Below the pieces are notes generated by a model that was not told the DNA's origin, did not search any database, and was given only the letters and a program-made list of their open reading frames with translations. The position numbers were made by a program, and so were the translations under genes. A stretch of DNA of 64,000 nucleotides from Dastarcus helophoroides (Eukaryota; Arthropoda; Insecta; Coleoptera; Bothrideridae): positions 32,285,578 through 32,349,577 of the forward strand of contig CM053328.1 in the NCBI GenBank assembly GCA_028583605.1. The letters are read 5' to 3'. Each line of letters starts with the position of its first letter. Within the stretch, counting starts at the first letter, position 1. Below are positions 1 through 11,111 of this stretch, piece after piece.

Positions 1-401
1 CAGTAATAATGATAAATTTTCTATCTATTCTAGTAGAAATAAAATCTGTAAATCTCGGATAGTTCCCAATTTCAGTAGTTACTAGATCAACGGTTGAGAA
101 ATGCCAATAATGAAGTCATTAATTCATTCAAATTCTAGTTAATTTATTGCCTCGTTTAAAACAAGATTGTGAGTCATAAATTACGTTTAACTCGTATGAA
201 ATATTTAAGTAGCCCAGACACAACTTAGACAAAAAAAAATTGTCTAGTTTCATCAGGTAAATTCCGCAAACCGTCATCATTCTCCACTAGTTACAGCTTC
301 TTGGAATCCCGCAAACGGTGAACGGTCAGTATAATATTTGGTCAGCATATTATCGCTGGTTAGTCGTGTCACTAGAAAATTGATGGGATGACAACAATGT
401 A

Positions 402-449
402 CCACGTTTTTTTATAAATTAATGTACCACATTAATAAAAAAAACGTGG
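402..449. repeat. Near-perfect A/T-rich hairpin
   Basis: The two arms begin and end with CCACGTTTTTTT and AAAAAAACGTGG. They continue inward through ATTAATGT / ACATTAAT with a 3-nt indel and a loop of about 3 nt. It is a cruciform-prone inverted repeat. No transposon end or function is evident. Confidence 0.7.
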
Positions 450-819
450 ACATACACGTGAAAGTAATATCGTCTCTGAATAGAGAATTTTAAACATTAG
501 CTATCTTAGTCTGACATTCTGAACAACGTCTTTTAAACCAGAGGGCCTATAGCCCCTAGTTCTTGTATATATCCTTATGAGTTCTGCAAACAAAAAGGCC
601 TCATCACTGACAAAATTGATGAAATTTCAGAATTTTTCATAGGTAGTTACCCTTCTGGTATTGTTATAATGATCATCTGATATATAAAATCACAGTTTGA
701 AGCACCACCTGGCATGTAAATGCCAACACTATGTAAATACTATTTTTTATGTTAGATTTTGAGGTTTCACGGAATAAAGAATACTTATCCTGAAAGTTCC
801 AGTTCTCCATCCGTTCAGT

Positions 820-929
820 GACATCTCACAATGCACGACTTTTCGTCGAAATCTCATCTTCAAGTTTCAAGCGAGCACTTAAAGATGCGGGATGAGATTT
901 CGGCGAAATGTCGCACATTGGGAGATGTC
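820..929. repeat. 110-nt hairpin with 39-nt arms
   Basis: The left arm (820-858) and the right arm (891-929) pair at about 34 of 39 positions, starting from GACATCTCACAATG and CATTGGGAGATGTC. The loop is 32 nt. A single long arm with scattered mismatches and a short loop resembles a miRNA precursor or a small foldback element. The sequence alone does not tell which. A 67-codon ORF spanning it is a by-product of the hairpin. Confidence 0.65.
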
Positions 930-2112
930 ATTAAACCGACGAACCAACCGAACATATTTTCCAAGAGAATATCTTCAGTGTTAAAAATAGTTTTATGTAA
1001 AATAACTGTCAAAATCAATTTAGGAGTAAAATAAGAAATAATGAACTAAGAACGAATATCGCACAGTTATAATTCTTTGAGCGAGTTTGGTCTATTTTCA
1101 ACTTATTTTTTAATATACCAAGATCTTGAAAAACCGCTTCCAAAATCAGATATCCCTACGACGATTATGATTTAGAAACGTGCAAAACGAATTATAATGG
1201 AATTTCCAAGAAGTCTGAATAGATCTAGATTCCGGTTTAAGATAACAATTTATTTAAGTGCGATCTTCAGAATTTTTAATTTTGTATGACGCTATAATAA
1301 GCATGCGGTACAAATTGGCAACCGATGTCATGTGACAATGAAAAATATTTATTTTGTTACGCGAAAAAGTCCAGTCCACTGGCATTTACAAAGCCAACAG
1401 CAATAAAAGCTGTCGACCCTTCTCAAGAACTGGACCCCTATCGTTCACGACATTTTGTGCACGTAGCTGGGGTACCACCATCCAAGCTTTCATGGACAAT
1501 GCCGCCACCAGTATATGAATAATTCGAAGAAAGCGCTCCGATCAAACTTCCAGGAACTTCTAGCGTTAACAATCTACCGTGCTCCACCTCGCACTATCTC
1601 CATCACTGTTTCGTACGGTGTAGCAGATATGTACATCTCGTTTTAACTTCGTTGGTACTAGGTCTCTGCATGTGCTTCGCTTCCTACGAAATGTGTACAC
1701 CTGCATATGGCGGTACCGGGAAGTACGAATGTGGGAGAAACGGCTGCCAACCGACCAGGTAGATTTTATATAACTTTTCTGCGGTTATTAGTCAGAATTA
1801 AAAATATCTGAACGCTACATTTAATGGAAAATGGTAGTACCCATAAATATGCTGATTTTTAATAAGTGCCATCTATTGGTGACGGGCAGTACGAGGACAA
1901 TTTTCCTGACTTAGCTGCAAAGTGTGGTTCCTCAAGAATTATTTCATTTTTCTGAATGAGCTGCCATTGACAGTCACACACTTTGTAATCCACCCTTCAT
2001 TTTTAGTGTAAAAAAGTAATATGACTGTAAATACTCCCTAGTTTGGACTTAGTCGACGCCCATCAAGAAGTGTGTGCACCTACAAATTTTCCACTTCAAA
2101 TAATTGGTGTGG

Positions 2113-2157
2113 CAAGCTAGTAACATGCAAGCTAGTAACATGCAAGCTTGTAGCATG
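2113..2157. repeat. 15-bp direct repeat, three copies
   Basis: The unit CAAGCTAGTAACATG occurs twice in a row, followed by a third copy with two changes (CAAGCTTGTAGCATG). It is a small local tandem array with no associated gene. Confidence 0.85.
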
Positions 2158-2989
2158 AATGAATTGTATCATGAGTACCAAGAATTTCGAATGATGGCTC
2201 TAAACTGTTCCTAAATTAATAAAAAAATTGTTTAAATTATATATGTAACAAAAGTGTTACCGGTTGATAAACTAGGTGTTCGCTGGCGAAGCATTCTGCA
2301 TAGAAAACAAAGTTACAATGATCAACCTCCAATGTTATCGTTCGTAATGTCCAAACTTGATTTCTATAACGACAACCATAAATCAATGGAGCAACAATTT
2401 TCCTGCTACATTTTTGATAACGTAAGGTCATTATTACGTATATAAATGATGATAGAATATTGATTTACAACATTTTTATTTGTAATTAATTCATGAGAAA
2501 TTAAATTACTAAGCATTAAAAATAGTATGCATAATAATAATAGATAAGGCAATAAAATATAAATGATTTAGAGTTTGCTCAACTTATTTTGGAGTGATAA
2601 TTATTAGATTATTCACATCGACAAATTAAATCAGTTTCAAAGCTTATTAACGACTAAGAAGTTGCTTTTTACATTTCTAAATTTGCGACATACTCTAAAG
2701 CAAAATACGGATGTTTAATATTAGCTCTAAAGAGGGGTCAATTAATATTTACAGCTACGATGCAGAGAAAGGTGAATGTACTTTATTTCCTACTTTATTG
2801 GTGGTCACGAAGTTGATCGCGATCATGTGGTGGAAAAGGAAGTGTCTAGTATTTGCATAAAAATAGCATCACTACTTAACTTCATATGAATGAATGATAT
2901 GGTGAGGTGACTTCTTACTATCCTAGTCTCACTGAAACAAAATTGAATATGCTTCACTACCACTGGTTTGCGGAACGTCCCGATCTCAT

Positions 2990-5846
2990 TTTCGTTTTAT
3001 GGTTAACCCAAATTTGAATCTAATTCATAATTTTTGGGAGATTTTTTTAAAACTAACTTTAGTCAATATTTTGTGAAAAAAGTTGATGCTTTCCAGTTTC
3101 CAGCTTACCAAACTCAAAACTTTGAGTTTGGTAAGCTCGAGAAATAAATTGAAACTTTCGCGACTAACCTCGAAATTCCGAGTTTTTTTAAAGAACTCGT
3201 TTTTTCTAAAATGCTGGTCTTTCCGAGACATTTTCGACCTTGCAGATTAAATCTGAAATCATTAAACTAAAAATTTCGAAATTTGGAGTAAAATTAAAAA
3301 ACTGGATTTTGCACTTTTACAACAGATACAAAATTTTGGCATTTTCTTGAAATTCTGACGAAATCTGGTTTTACAAGAACGTCTAGTTTCATTTTAAATG
3401 TAAATTCAAAATTTCCCAAAATTACGAAAAATCTCCAAATGTTGATCATTTATGGACATTTGGACATTTTTTAAAAGTAATTTAGTCAAAATTTGAAGAA
3501 AAAAGCCAAGTCTTGAAGTTGAAAAAGATATAATCTTAAAATTTCCAGCTTTGTAAGTTCCAAAAATAAAATGAAACTTTCGAGACTGAATCAAAATTTA
3601 GAGATTTTTTTGAAGAAACTAAGTTTTTCCTAAAATTCTGGACTTTTTCTCGATATTATCGACACTTCAATTTAAGGTCAAAATTTTGAGACAAATCTAG
3701 CAGTTTTGAGATTAAAGCCAAATTAAACTTGGAAGTTATACAGATTTCCGGAATTTTAGAAAAACTTCTAAAATTTTGAGATTTCCCTTTTTTTGAAATT
3801 GCAAATTTAAAATCAAAATAGTGAGAAGAAAGTGTCGTAAATTTCCGACGTTTTGAAGAAAGTTCCAAAATTTCGCGAGTGAAGTCAAAATTAAACCCAA
3901 CGTTTAAAAATTTATGAAATTTTGGAAAAAAAGCCAAAATTTCGAGTTTCCTTTTTTTGAACTATAATTTTAAAATCGAAACAAACCTGGCAACTTCGAG
4001 ATTAAAGTCAAAATGAAAAGGTACAAAAAAATTTCCTAATTTTGGAAAAATTTCCAAAATTTCGAGTTTCCGTTTTTTTGGAATTTTATTAAAATCAAAA
4101 ATTTTAAAAAATAAAGTTTCTTCAATTTCCAAAATTTTGGAGAAAATTCTAAAATTTCGAGATCGAGGTCAAAATTTAAATTTAGTTTCAAACATTTTTG
4201 AAACTTTAAAAAAACCTAAATTTCGAGCTTTCTAACTTTAGAAAAGTTTCCAAAATTTCGAGTAACTTCATTAAAATCAAAATTTTGATAATAAAAAATT
4301 CGTGAATTTCCAAATTTTGGAGAAAATTCCAAAATTTCGAGATTGAAGTTAAAATTAAATTTAGCTAAAGTTAGTTTGAAAAAATCCCAAAATTTCGGGT
4401 TTTCTTCTTTTTTGAATAAAAAACTTAAGTCAAAATTTTGAGACAAAATGGACAATTTCAAGATTAAACCCAAAATTAAAGTTAAGTTACAAAAATTTTC
4501 GAAATTTCAAGTATTTTCGTTTGCTTTGAAATTTCAAGTTTTCGTTAGTTCTGGAATTTCAAATTTAAAATATTTGAGAAAAAAGTTTCGTAAATTCTTG
4601 AAATTTTGGAGCAAATCTCAAAATTTTATGTTTGAAGTCAAAATTAAACCTAAAGTTCCAAAAATTGCTGGAACTTTCGAAAAATATTCTAAAACTTTGA
4701 GTTTCGTTTTTTCTTTAAATTCAAAATTTAAAATCAAAATTAAATCAGATTAAAGTCGAAAATAAACTAAAGTTACAATTTCCAAAATTTTGGATTTTTT
4801 CCAAAACTTTTTCCGAAATTTCGGAAATTTTTGTAACTTAATTTTAATTTTGGCTTCATTCTTGAAATTGTCCATTTTGTCTCAAAATTTTGATTTTAAT
4901 TCAAAAAAAAAGAAAACTCGAAATCTAAGGTTTTTTTTAAAGTTCCAAAAATTGCTGAAACTTTGGAAAAATATCCTAAAATTTTGATTTGAATTTGAAT
5001 TCAAAATTTAAAATCAAAATTTAAAGACTAAACTGGCAGTTTTCAGATTAAAGTCAAAAATAAACTAAAAAGTTACAATTTCTAAAATTTTGGGAAAAAC
5101 ATCCCACATTTTGGAAAAAAAATCCAAAATTTCGAGTTTTCGTTTTATTTTAGAATTACAAATTTAAAATCAAACTTTTGAGACAAATCTAGCAGTTTTC
5201 AAGATTAAAGCCTTGGAAGTTATACAAATTCCCGGAATTTTGGGAAAAAAAACCTCAAAATTTAAAGGTTTTGTTTTTTTTTGGAATTTCAAATTTAAAA
5301 TCAAAATTTTGAGAAAACAATTTCATAAATGTCCGAAATTGTGAAGAAAGTCCCAAATTTCTAGTTTGAAGTCAAAATTTAACATGAAGTTTCAAACATT
5401 TCTGAAATTTTGGAAAAAGCCCAAATATTTCGAGTTTTTATTTGTCTTTTTTTTATACAAATATACAGTCAAAATTTTGAGACAAAACTGACAGTTAAGA
5501 GATTGCAGTTAAAATTAAACTAAAAAAATACTACAATTTCCGCATTTTGCAAGAGATCTCAAAATTTTCAACTTTCATATTATTCAGGAATTTAAAATTT
5601 AAAACCAAAATTTTAAGAAAAAGCTGGACGTTTTGAGATTAGGTCAAAACTTGTTTTAACTCAAGTTTCTAAAACTTTCGAAATGTTGACAAAAAAACCA
5701 AAATTTCGAGAAAAAATGGGCATTTTGGGAATATTTTCCTAATTTTGTGTATAACTCCGAAATTTCAAAATTAAGATTAAGATTTTAACTTTTAACCTAA
5801 CAGTTGGCTTGTAGTCGAAATTTAGAACTTTATTAAAAATGTTGGT
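2990..5846. repeat. Degenerate A/T-rich satellite, ~300-bp monomer
   Basis: Short phrases such as AAAATTTCGAG, TCAAAATTTTGAGACAAA and GAGATTAAAGTCAAAATT recur throughout. The phrase with GAGACAAA(T)CT followed by a CAGTTTTGAGATTAAAG-like string appears near 3680, 3975, 4440, 5020, 5180 and 5480, often about 280-300 bp apart. The blocks starting near 3665 and 5165 are similar over more than 200 bp, including GGAAGTTATACA. ORFs of up to about 100 codons here are rich in Phe/Lys/Asn/Leu and are low-complexity by-products. I infer an old, decayed tandem repeat. Confidence 0.6.
3102..3137. repeat. Perfect 36-nt palindrome
   Basis: Two 17-nt arms, AGCTTACCAAACTCAAA and its exact complement, are separated by only AC. 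It lies at the upstream edge of the A/T-rich satellite. Perfect arms in otherwise decayed DNA suggest recent origin or gene conversion. Confidence 0.9.
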
Positions 5847-6049
5847 GGAACGGACTGCCCCTTGGTTATCTTCAAAAATGGAAATACAAATCTTGTCTCT
5901 GGAAACCAAGACAGATTAAAAAACACAACAAAGATTGTTCTGACGCGTTTCGATATCCAATCTATCATCTTCAGAGAGATACTTTCTTGGTTTCAAGAGA
6001 CAAGATTTGTATTTCAATTTTTAAAGATAACCAAGGGGCAGTCCTTGTA
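5847..6049. mobile_element. M1 palindromic element, copy a
   Basis: The element runs from GGAACGGACTGCCCCTTGG to CCAAGGGGCAGTCC. Its arms share AAATACAAATCTTGTCTC and its complement, then GAAACCAAGA. Inward of the left arm is a minus-strand hammerhead motif (5937-5980). The right arm lacks the matching inner part. Four related copies lie at 39.8-44.5 kb. By inverted ends alone it would be called a MITE. The shared hammerhead core argues instead for a retroelement of PLE/retrozyme type. Confidence 0.7.
5937..5980 (-). ncRNA. Hammerhead ribozyme motif in M1 copy a
   Basis: Read on the minus strand: CTGAAGA (5974-5968), one extra T, a short stem II around a TTGG loop, then GAAACGCGTC (5951-5942). 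Stem III is the bare palindrome ACGCGT with no loop, and the predicted cut follows GTC. Stem I is TCT/AGA, only 3 bp. All core positions C3-A9 and G12-A14 are intact. Stem II is weakened to about 4 bp. A stem III with no loop would favour acting as a dimer. This is a prediction only. Confidence 0.5.
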
Positions 6050-8395
6050 AAAAAACACATCGATTTCAGGCCTCGAAACTTCAAAGACCGAATAAATTCG
6101 AAATTTCATATTTTTAAACTAGAATTTTTAAATTTTCTTAGAAAAGCCAAATTAAAGGGCAAGTTTCCACATTCTTTATTGAAACTTAAAGCTGTTTTTG
6201 TTGCATTTGTTATCTAGTTTTTAAAGTATATTTATTTCCTCATTTACGCTTTGGCATAACTGCAAATTTGGAAGAAGACACGACACGAAAAAGTCCATTA
6301 ATACAAACAAGTTAACATGTCGCAAAGATAGAAAAACTAGTTAGTTAATGCACATCATATTTTGTCAAGTCGTGTAATTTCGAAAAAAAGCAAATCATTG
6401 TTACAGATAATGTACCAAGCAACGCAAACAGGGACACATTTTAAAATCGCCATGACTCGTGTTTACCGCTTTGTGAATACCTGTATAAGGAGGTTTTCAC
6501 TTTAATTATCGCGGTAATTTAAAACGTTTTGAAATCGCTGGTCATTTCGACATGATACCGGCAGTTATTTGGAATTGTATTACACAAAATTTCATGGAAA
6601 ATTTCTAGTGGCGTACCATACCGGAATATTAGTTGTTTATTGTAAAAATTCCCAAGAAAGAATTAACTATCTTCAATGAAAAGCATTTAAATGAGTAGTT
6701 CTATCAGTTTGTATGTTTTAACACATAAAATGTTTAAAATACGGTAGATTCTGACTTATTATTAGTTACTTATGCAAATCAGCGCATATGATACGATAGC
6801 GTTATTTGAAATTTTTAACTTTTTCAATGTGCCAAGCAATTAGTTGAATATATTAATTTACGCAAACAGAAGTAGACAAAGATTTATGTATCATTTTCCG
6901 GAAATTTATTACATTAAGTCGGAATCAGTTTTCCAGTAATAAATAGCTATAACGTGGGCATTTTGGCCAATAATTTGCTAGGCCACCGCACTATTCCGAG
7001 CAGCCAAACGTTATATTTGTGCACATATTTATTTTTGGCGCGTTTTGTTTTGTCGTCCGAGCGAAAAATATTAGACACGAAAATATAATGCATGTAAATT
7101 AGGAAAATATGTATATAAACCAGCCAAGCATTTCGCTTAATCACGTGGGAGGTGGTCTACGTTTTTATCGTTTATTTGTCACGTTAAATATTTTTACTAG
7201 AAACGTAATTCTTAAATGAAGACACGAAAATAAAATTGTAATGGTGTCATAAATCAAGTGCGGTATGCAGCAGCAAATACCGCTGGAATGGAAAACTTAT
7301 GGCCATATTTTAGTTTTTTTGTCTGTCTGTCCGTCTGTTCGGGCTAATCTCGGAAACGACTAAACTAATGTCGATGAAATTTTCACTAAAACGTACGAGT
7401 ATTTTCATGGGCATACTTTAGGGTATTTATTTGGTCGAAATAAACTGTTCTAAAGATTTTATTTAAGGTTATCTGTCAAAAAATTAGTTTCTCATAAATA
7501 CATTTAAAACAGTGAATATTATCGCAAAAAACCGCTAGTATACGACAGTACTTTTACAACGATTTATTAATAACAAAAGAAAAAGGGGATGCACAGAAAA
7601 TGTTGCTTAATCACTGTATTGTTTGACCCTTATTCCGCGATTTCATACCTTAATATGTGTCAGCACTTATTTAGATTAAAAATAAACAAGACAATCCTGA
7701 ATTGATTATATTTCCATTCGTTGTAATATGTAATAAAAGGCCTACAGATAAAAAGTTTTTAATGTGGTTTGCAACACACATTATGGGATACCGAGAAATG
7801 CGGAGATAATGAATTCCTATTAAAAATCTCTTTCACGGAGCTGAGAACCCATTTTCAGGGTCGTTTACATTACGCGGTTCACTCGACGATACGAAACCGA
7901 TCGAAGTTATGTGTGTCTTGCATTGTCCTCTTTATTATTCATTTTGAATACAAGGAAAACTTGATTCTTTGATACATGTTGATTGGTTTGCGTTAAGAGG
8001 TGTGAAAGCAATTAAATATTTCTATAAAAAGCTACTACTTGATAAGTCGATAAAAAATTATATTACATCGCTGTTGCAGTTGATACGTTAATACTGTTGG
8101 CTGGTGGACCACTCAGGATTCTTTGGTAATTTGAATACTGTCGTAAAAAACTACACCTCACAATTTGGTAGTACAAATTTTTACATGACTCACAATCAGT
8201 CAAGGTTAAGCAGGCAATATTATGTCATCAGCTTTTTTTCCTTTAGTTCTTTTGAAGTCGAACACTTTCTTCAGGCTTCTCTATAATATCGCACGTGGAC
8301 GAATCAAAATTGTTTTGCATGAAAAATAACTGTGTGTTCGTTTCTATTAAAAAAATGTGGATTGTGTTGTATTGGCTCAAAAATAGACTCGGGAT
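6050..8395. other. Intergenic DNA with a short TCTG run
   Basis: No recognisable exon or transposon protein. At 7316-7340 there is a GTCTGTCTGTCCGTCTGTTCG run. It is followed by a stretch reading AATCTCGGAAACGACTAAAC and TGATGAAATTTTCA-like text, a combination I associate with dispersed arthropod repeats, without being able to name the family. Several 60-70 codon ORFs are no longer than expected by chance in this base composition. Confidence 0.5.
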
Positions 8396-8974
8396 CAAAA
8401 ACGTTCCCGATTCTGGGCCAAAAACGTTCCCGATTCTGGACCAAAAACGTTCCCGATTCTGGGCCAAAATCATCCCCATGGATTCTGGTGCAAAAGTTTC
8501 CAACTCCAGCGGATTCTGCTATAAAAATTTATCACCCCAACAGATTCTGATATAAAAATTTACCATACCAATAGATTTTGGTGAAAAACTTCTTTTTAAA
8601 AGTCACAACAGAGTTTCTGGCCAAAAAAAGGTATTTCTAGCCGTAAGGAAGTACCACCGAAGATTTTAGAGTAATAAAACGGTTAAATGGTTTTTGATTC
8701 AGAAAAAAAAACCGCCTCTGAACCAACCAATACGCCAATAGAAATAGGTATTCATGTGTTCAAGTGTGTCAACCAAACTGATCCAAAAAAAAAGCCTCCA
8801 CCAAGGATGTTGACAAAAAAAACTTTAACAGCGATTCTGCTTAAAAAACACCTCAATTCAGATTATAGCTAAAAAATACTTCAACCTAGATCATGAATTT
8901 AAAAAATCCTACGGTAAAAAAAATGCCACAGACTAAAAATATGCGTTTAGAAATATTCTTTAAACTTGTAGATA

Positions 8975-9078
8975 ATGTTTTGATCGCCATCTATTCTTGT
9001 TTCCACATCCTACCCTCAGTGCTTTGAAGGCATAATGAGGTTGTCCTTTGCGAGTGGATTAAACTTAAAACAAAAGGA
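8975..9078 (+). mobile_element. LINE 3' end, ~100 bp, severely 5'-truncated
   Basis: The text from GATCGCCATCTATTCTTG to GCGAGTGGATTAAACTTAAAA matches the 3' end of the minus-strand LINE at 24014-24120, which has CATCTATCCTTGTTTC, CAGTGCTTTGAAAGCATAATG and GCGAGTGGATTAAACTTA. It is therefore a dead-on-arrival insertion of the same CR1/jockey-like family. It lies within the satellite block and the satellite resumes directly after its short A tail. Confidence 0.75.
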
Positions 9079-10819
9079 AAAAACACCATCAGTGATTTTA
9101 ACCCAAAAAAGAGCAAATTTTTGGTTCTTAAAACCCCATCAAACAAAACTGACCCCAACAAATGCCAATAAAAATATTCTGATTAATAAACGCATCAATA
9201 AAGATTCTGACCCAAAAAAAAAAATCCAAGAAAAATTCTGGACCAAAAAGAACACAAGAAAATTCTACTCAAAAAAAGACACCAAAACACACTGGTCAAC
9301 AAAAAAGACCCACAAATTGAAAGTTAAGACCCACAAAAGAAAGCAATCGCCAACAAAAATATTTCAGGCACAAAACGTCCAACAAAAGTTCGCATTCAAA
9401 AAAGACCCAAGAAAAAGTCTGGCCTAATCAAGGATAGACAAATAAATTGTAAATAAATTCACATCAACACACAAATTCTGGGTCAACAAAAAGGATCCCC
9501 CAATGTAGACTTCAAAAGAATTGCTGAAAAAGGCGCCATCAAATATATGCACCCTCGAAAAGACCCAAGAATAATTCTGATAAAATAAACGATGAGTAAA
9601 TAAGTTTAAGTTAAATGAAGAGAGAACACCAAGAAAAAGTGTTGATTAAAAAGCACTAACAAAGATACTTACATTTAAAAAAATTCTAGCCCAGTAAAAA
9701 CAAATGATACGCAAAGAAATTCTACTTAAAAAAACTATATCAACACAAATTCTTCGATCAATAAAAAAAACAACAAATTCATGCTTTAAAAGAACCAATG
9801 AGGGATCAGGTTCTGATTAGAAAATGCGCCAATAATGATTCTGGTCCAAAAAAAGTCCAAATTAAAGTCAAAAAATACGCAAAAAATTCTAGTCAAAAAA
9901 GCACAAAAGCAACAAAAAAGATGTTTGAGTTTGAACTTTAAAAGAACCACTGAAGAAAGCGAGAAGAAAAAGTTTAGATCAAAAAAAAGCAATAAAGTTT
10001 CTTACCTAAAAAAGATCCAAGAACAATTTTGGCCAAAAAAAACCACACAAAGAAATTCTATTTTAAAACATATCAACACAAATCCTTGGGCGGCAAAAAA
10101 GTTCCACACATTTAGACTTCGAGAGCTAGTGAGCAACAACAAAAATATTCTCACTCCAAAAGATTCTGACCCACCAACACAATTTCTGGACAAATAAAGC
10201 AGATTTTCCAATTCAGACTTAAAAGAGCATTTGAAAACATCAAAAAAATTGTAATCAAAACACCATTAACAAAGATTCTAACCCAGAAAAAGTACTATCC
10301 TAAAGGATATGCAAAAAAGCACTAACACAAATTCTGGCCCAATGAAAAATATGCTCGAGTTCAGACCTCGAAAGAATCACTGAAGGAAGCACCAAGAAAA
10401 AACTTCTGATCAAACAATCACTAACAAAGATTCTACCCAAAAAAGTCCAAGAAAAATGCTAACCCAAAAAGGACAAAAGACATGCAAAGAAATTTTATTT
10501 AAAAAAACATACCAACACAAATCCTTTGGCGGCAAAAAAAATCTACACAGTCAGACTTCAAAAGTCAGTGATGAAAGCATCAACAAAAATATACTCATCA
10601 AAAGAAACACCAACAAAGATTCTGAATCACAAACAAATTCTGAAAGAACAAAACAAATTTTCAAATTCAGACTTCAAAGAGTCATTGAAAGCGCCAAAAT
10701 AAATTCTGATCAAAACATCACATGATTCTGACCCAGAAAAAGTACTAGCCGAAAAGTTAAGCAAAAAAACACCAACACAAATTCTGGGCCAACAAAAAAG
10801 ATCCTTAAACTCAGACCTC

Positions 10820-11111
10820 AATTATTATTATTATTATTATTACTATGGGGTCGGTCATCCCTGCAGCAGTGAAGCTATCGCTTATTGTGCCCCCCCCCCA
10901 CGATTATCTCATAATAGGCCCGTTCTTTTGAAAAATTTCAGAACCTCCTTTATGAGTATCTCCACTATTGTCTTTGGTTCAGTCAGAGCATTCCTAAAGC
11001 TGGAATGTCTATGCTTTGCCAGATCCGGTCATTCGCATAATATGTGTAAAGGAGTTTCTTCTTCCTCTTCACACATTCTACAAGTAGAATTTTTTTTTAC
11101 GCCAATTGTTG
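10820..11111 (-). mobile_element. R1-like LINE 3' fragment with (TAA)n tail
   Basis: On the minus strand, frame 11090-10909 encodes the C-terminal zinc knuckle typical of the ORF2 of R1-type non-LTR elements: CRMC, then LHILCE about eight residues later, then a tail ending FFKRTGLL and stop. The final Cys of the expected C-x2-C-x8-H-x4-C knuckle is replaced by TGA. Downstream is a 3' UTR with a run of ten C and a (TAA)n tail (10821-10843 on the plus strand). Both sides carry AACTCAGACCTCAA. This may be a 14-bp target duplication, or two units of the host satellite. Confidence 0.65.

Larger units (their letters stand above)
1..2990. other. Intergenic DNA, no gene recognised
   Basis: A+T-rich sequence of ordinary complexity with no recognisable coding exon, RNA gene or transposase. 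It contains a hairpin at 402-449, a longer hairpin at 820-929 and a 15-bp triplicate at 2113-2157, listed separately. The stretch 1320-1780 is richer in G+C than its surroundings and carries a 65-codon ORF (1325-1522) that I cannot relate to any family. Confidence 0.6.

Noticed and set aside
880..915. Hammerhead-like GGATGAG..CGAAATGTC in the 820-929 hairpin
   Set aside because: Two core positions (C3, U4) do not fit and stem II does not pair. Resemblance is due to the inverted repeat.
831..1034. 67-codon ORF across the 820-929 hairpin
   Set aside because: Its middle is the hairpin itself and no family is recognisable.
1325..1522. 65-codon ORF with Pro-rich C-terminus
   Set aside because: Its composition is more protein-like than most, but I see no splice or start context, no family and no support beyond length.
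5847..6049. M1 as a DNA-transposon MITE
   Set aside because: This was my first reading because of the inverted ends. I set it aside because the shared inner sequence is a full hammerhead core and no TA, TTAA or 8-bp duplication is visible at the copies.
9035..9427. 130-codon Lys/Thr-rich ORF
   Set aside because: It lies inside the GATTCTG..CCAAAAA satellite. Its composition follows directly from the repeat word, and equivalent ORFs occur in several frames of the block.
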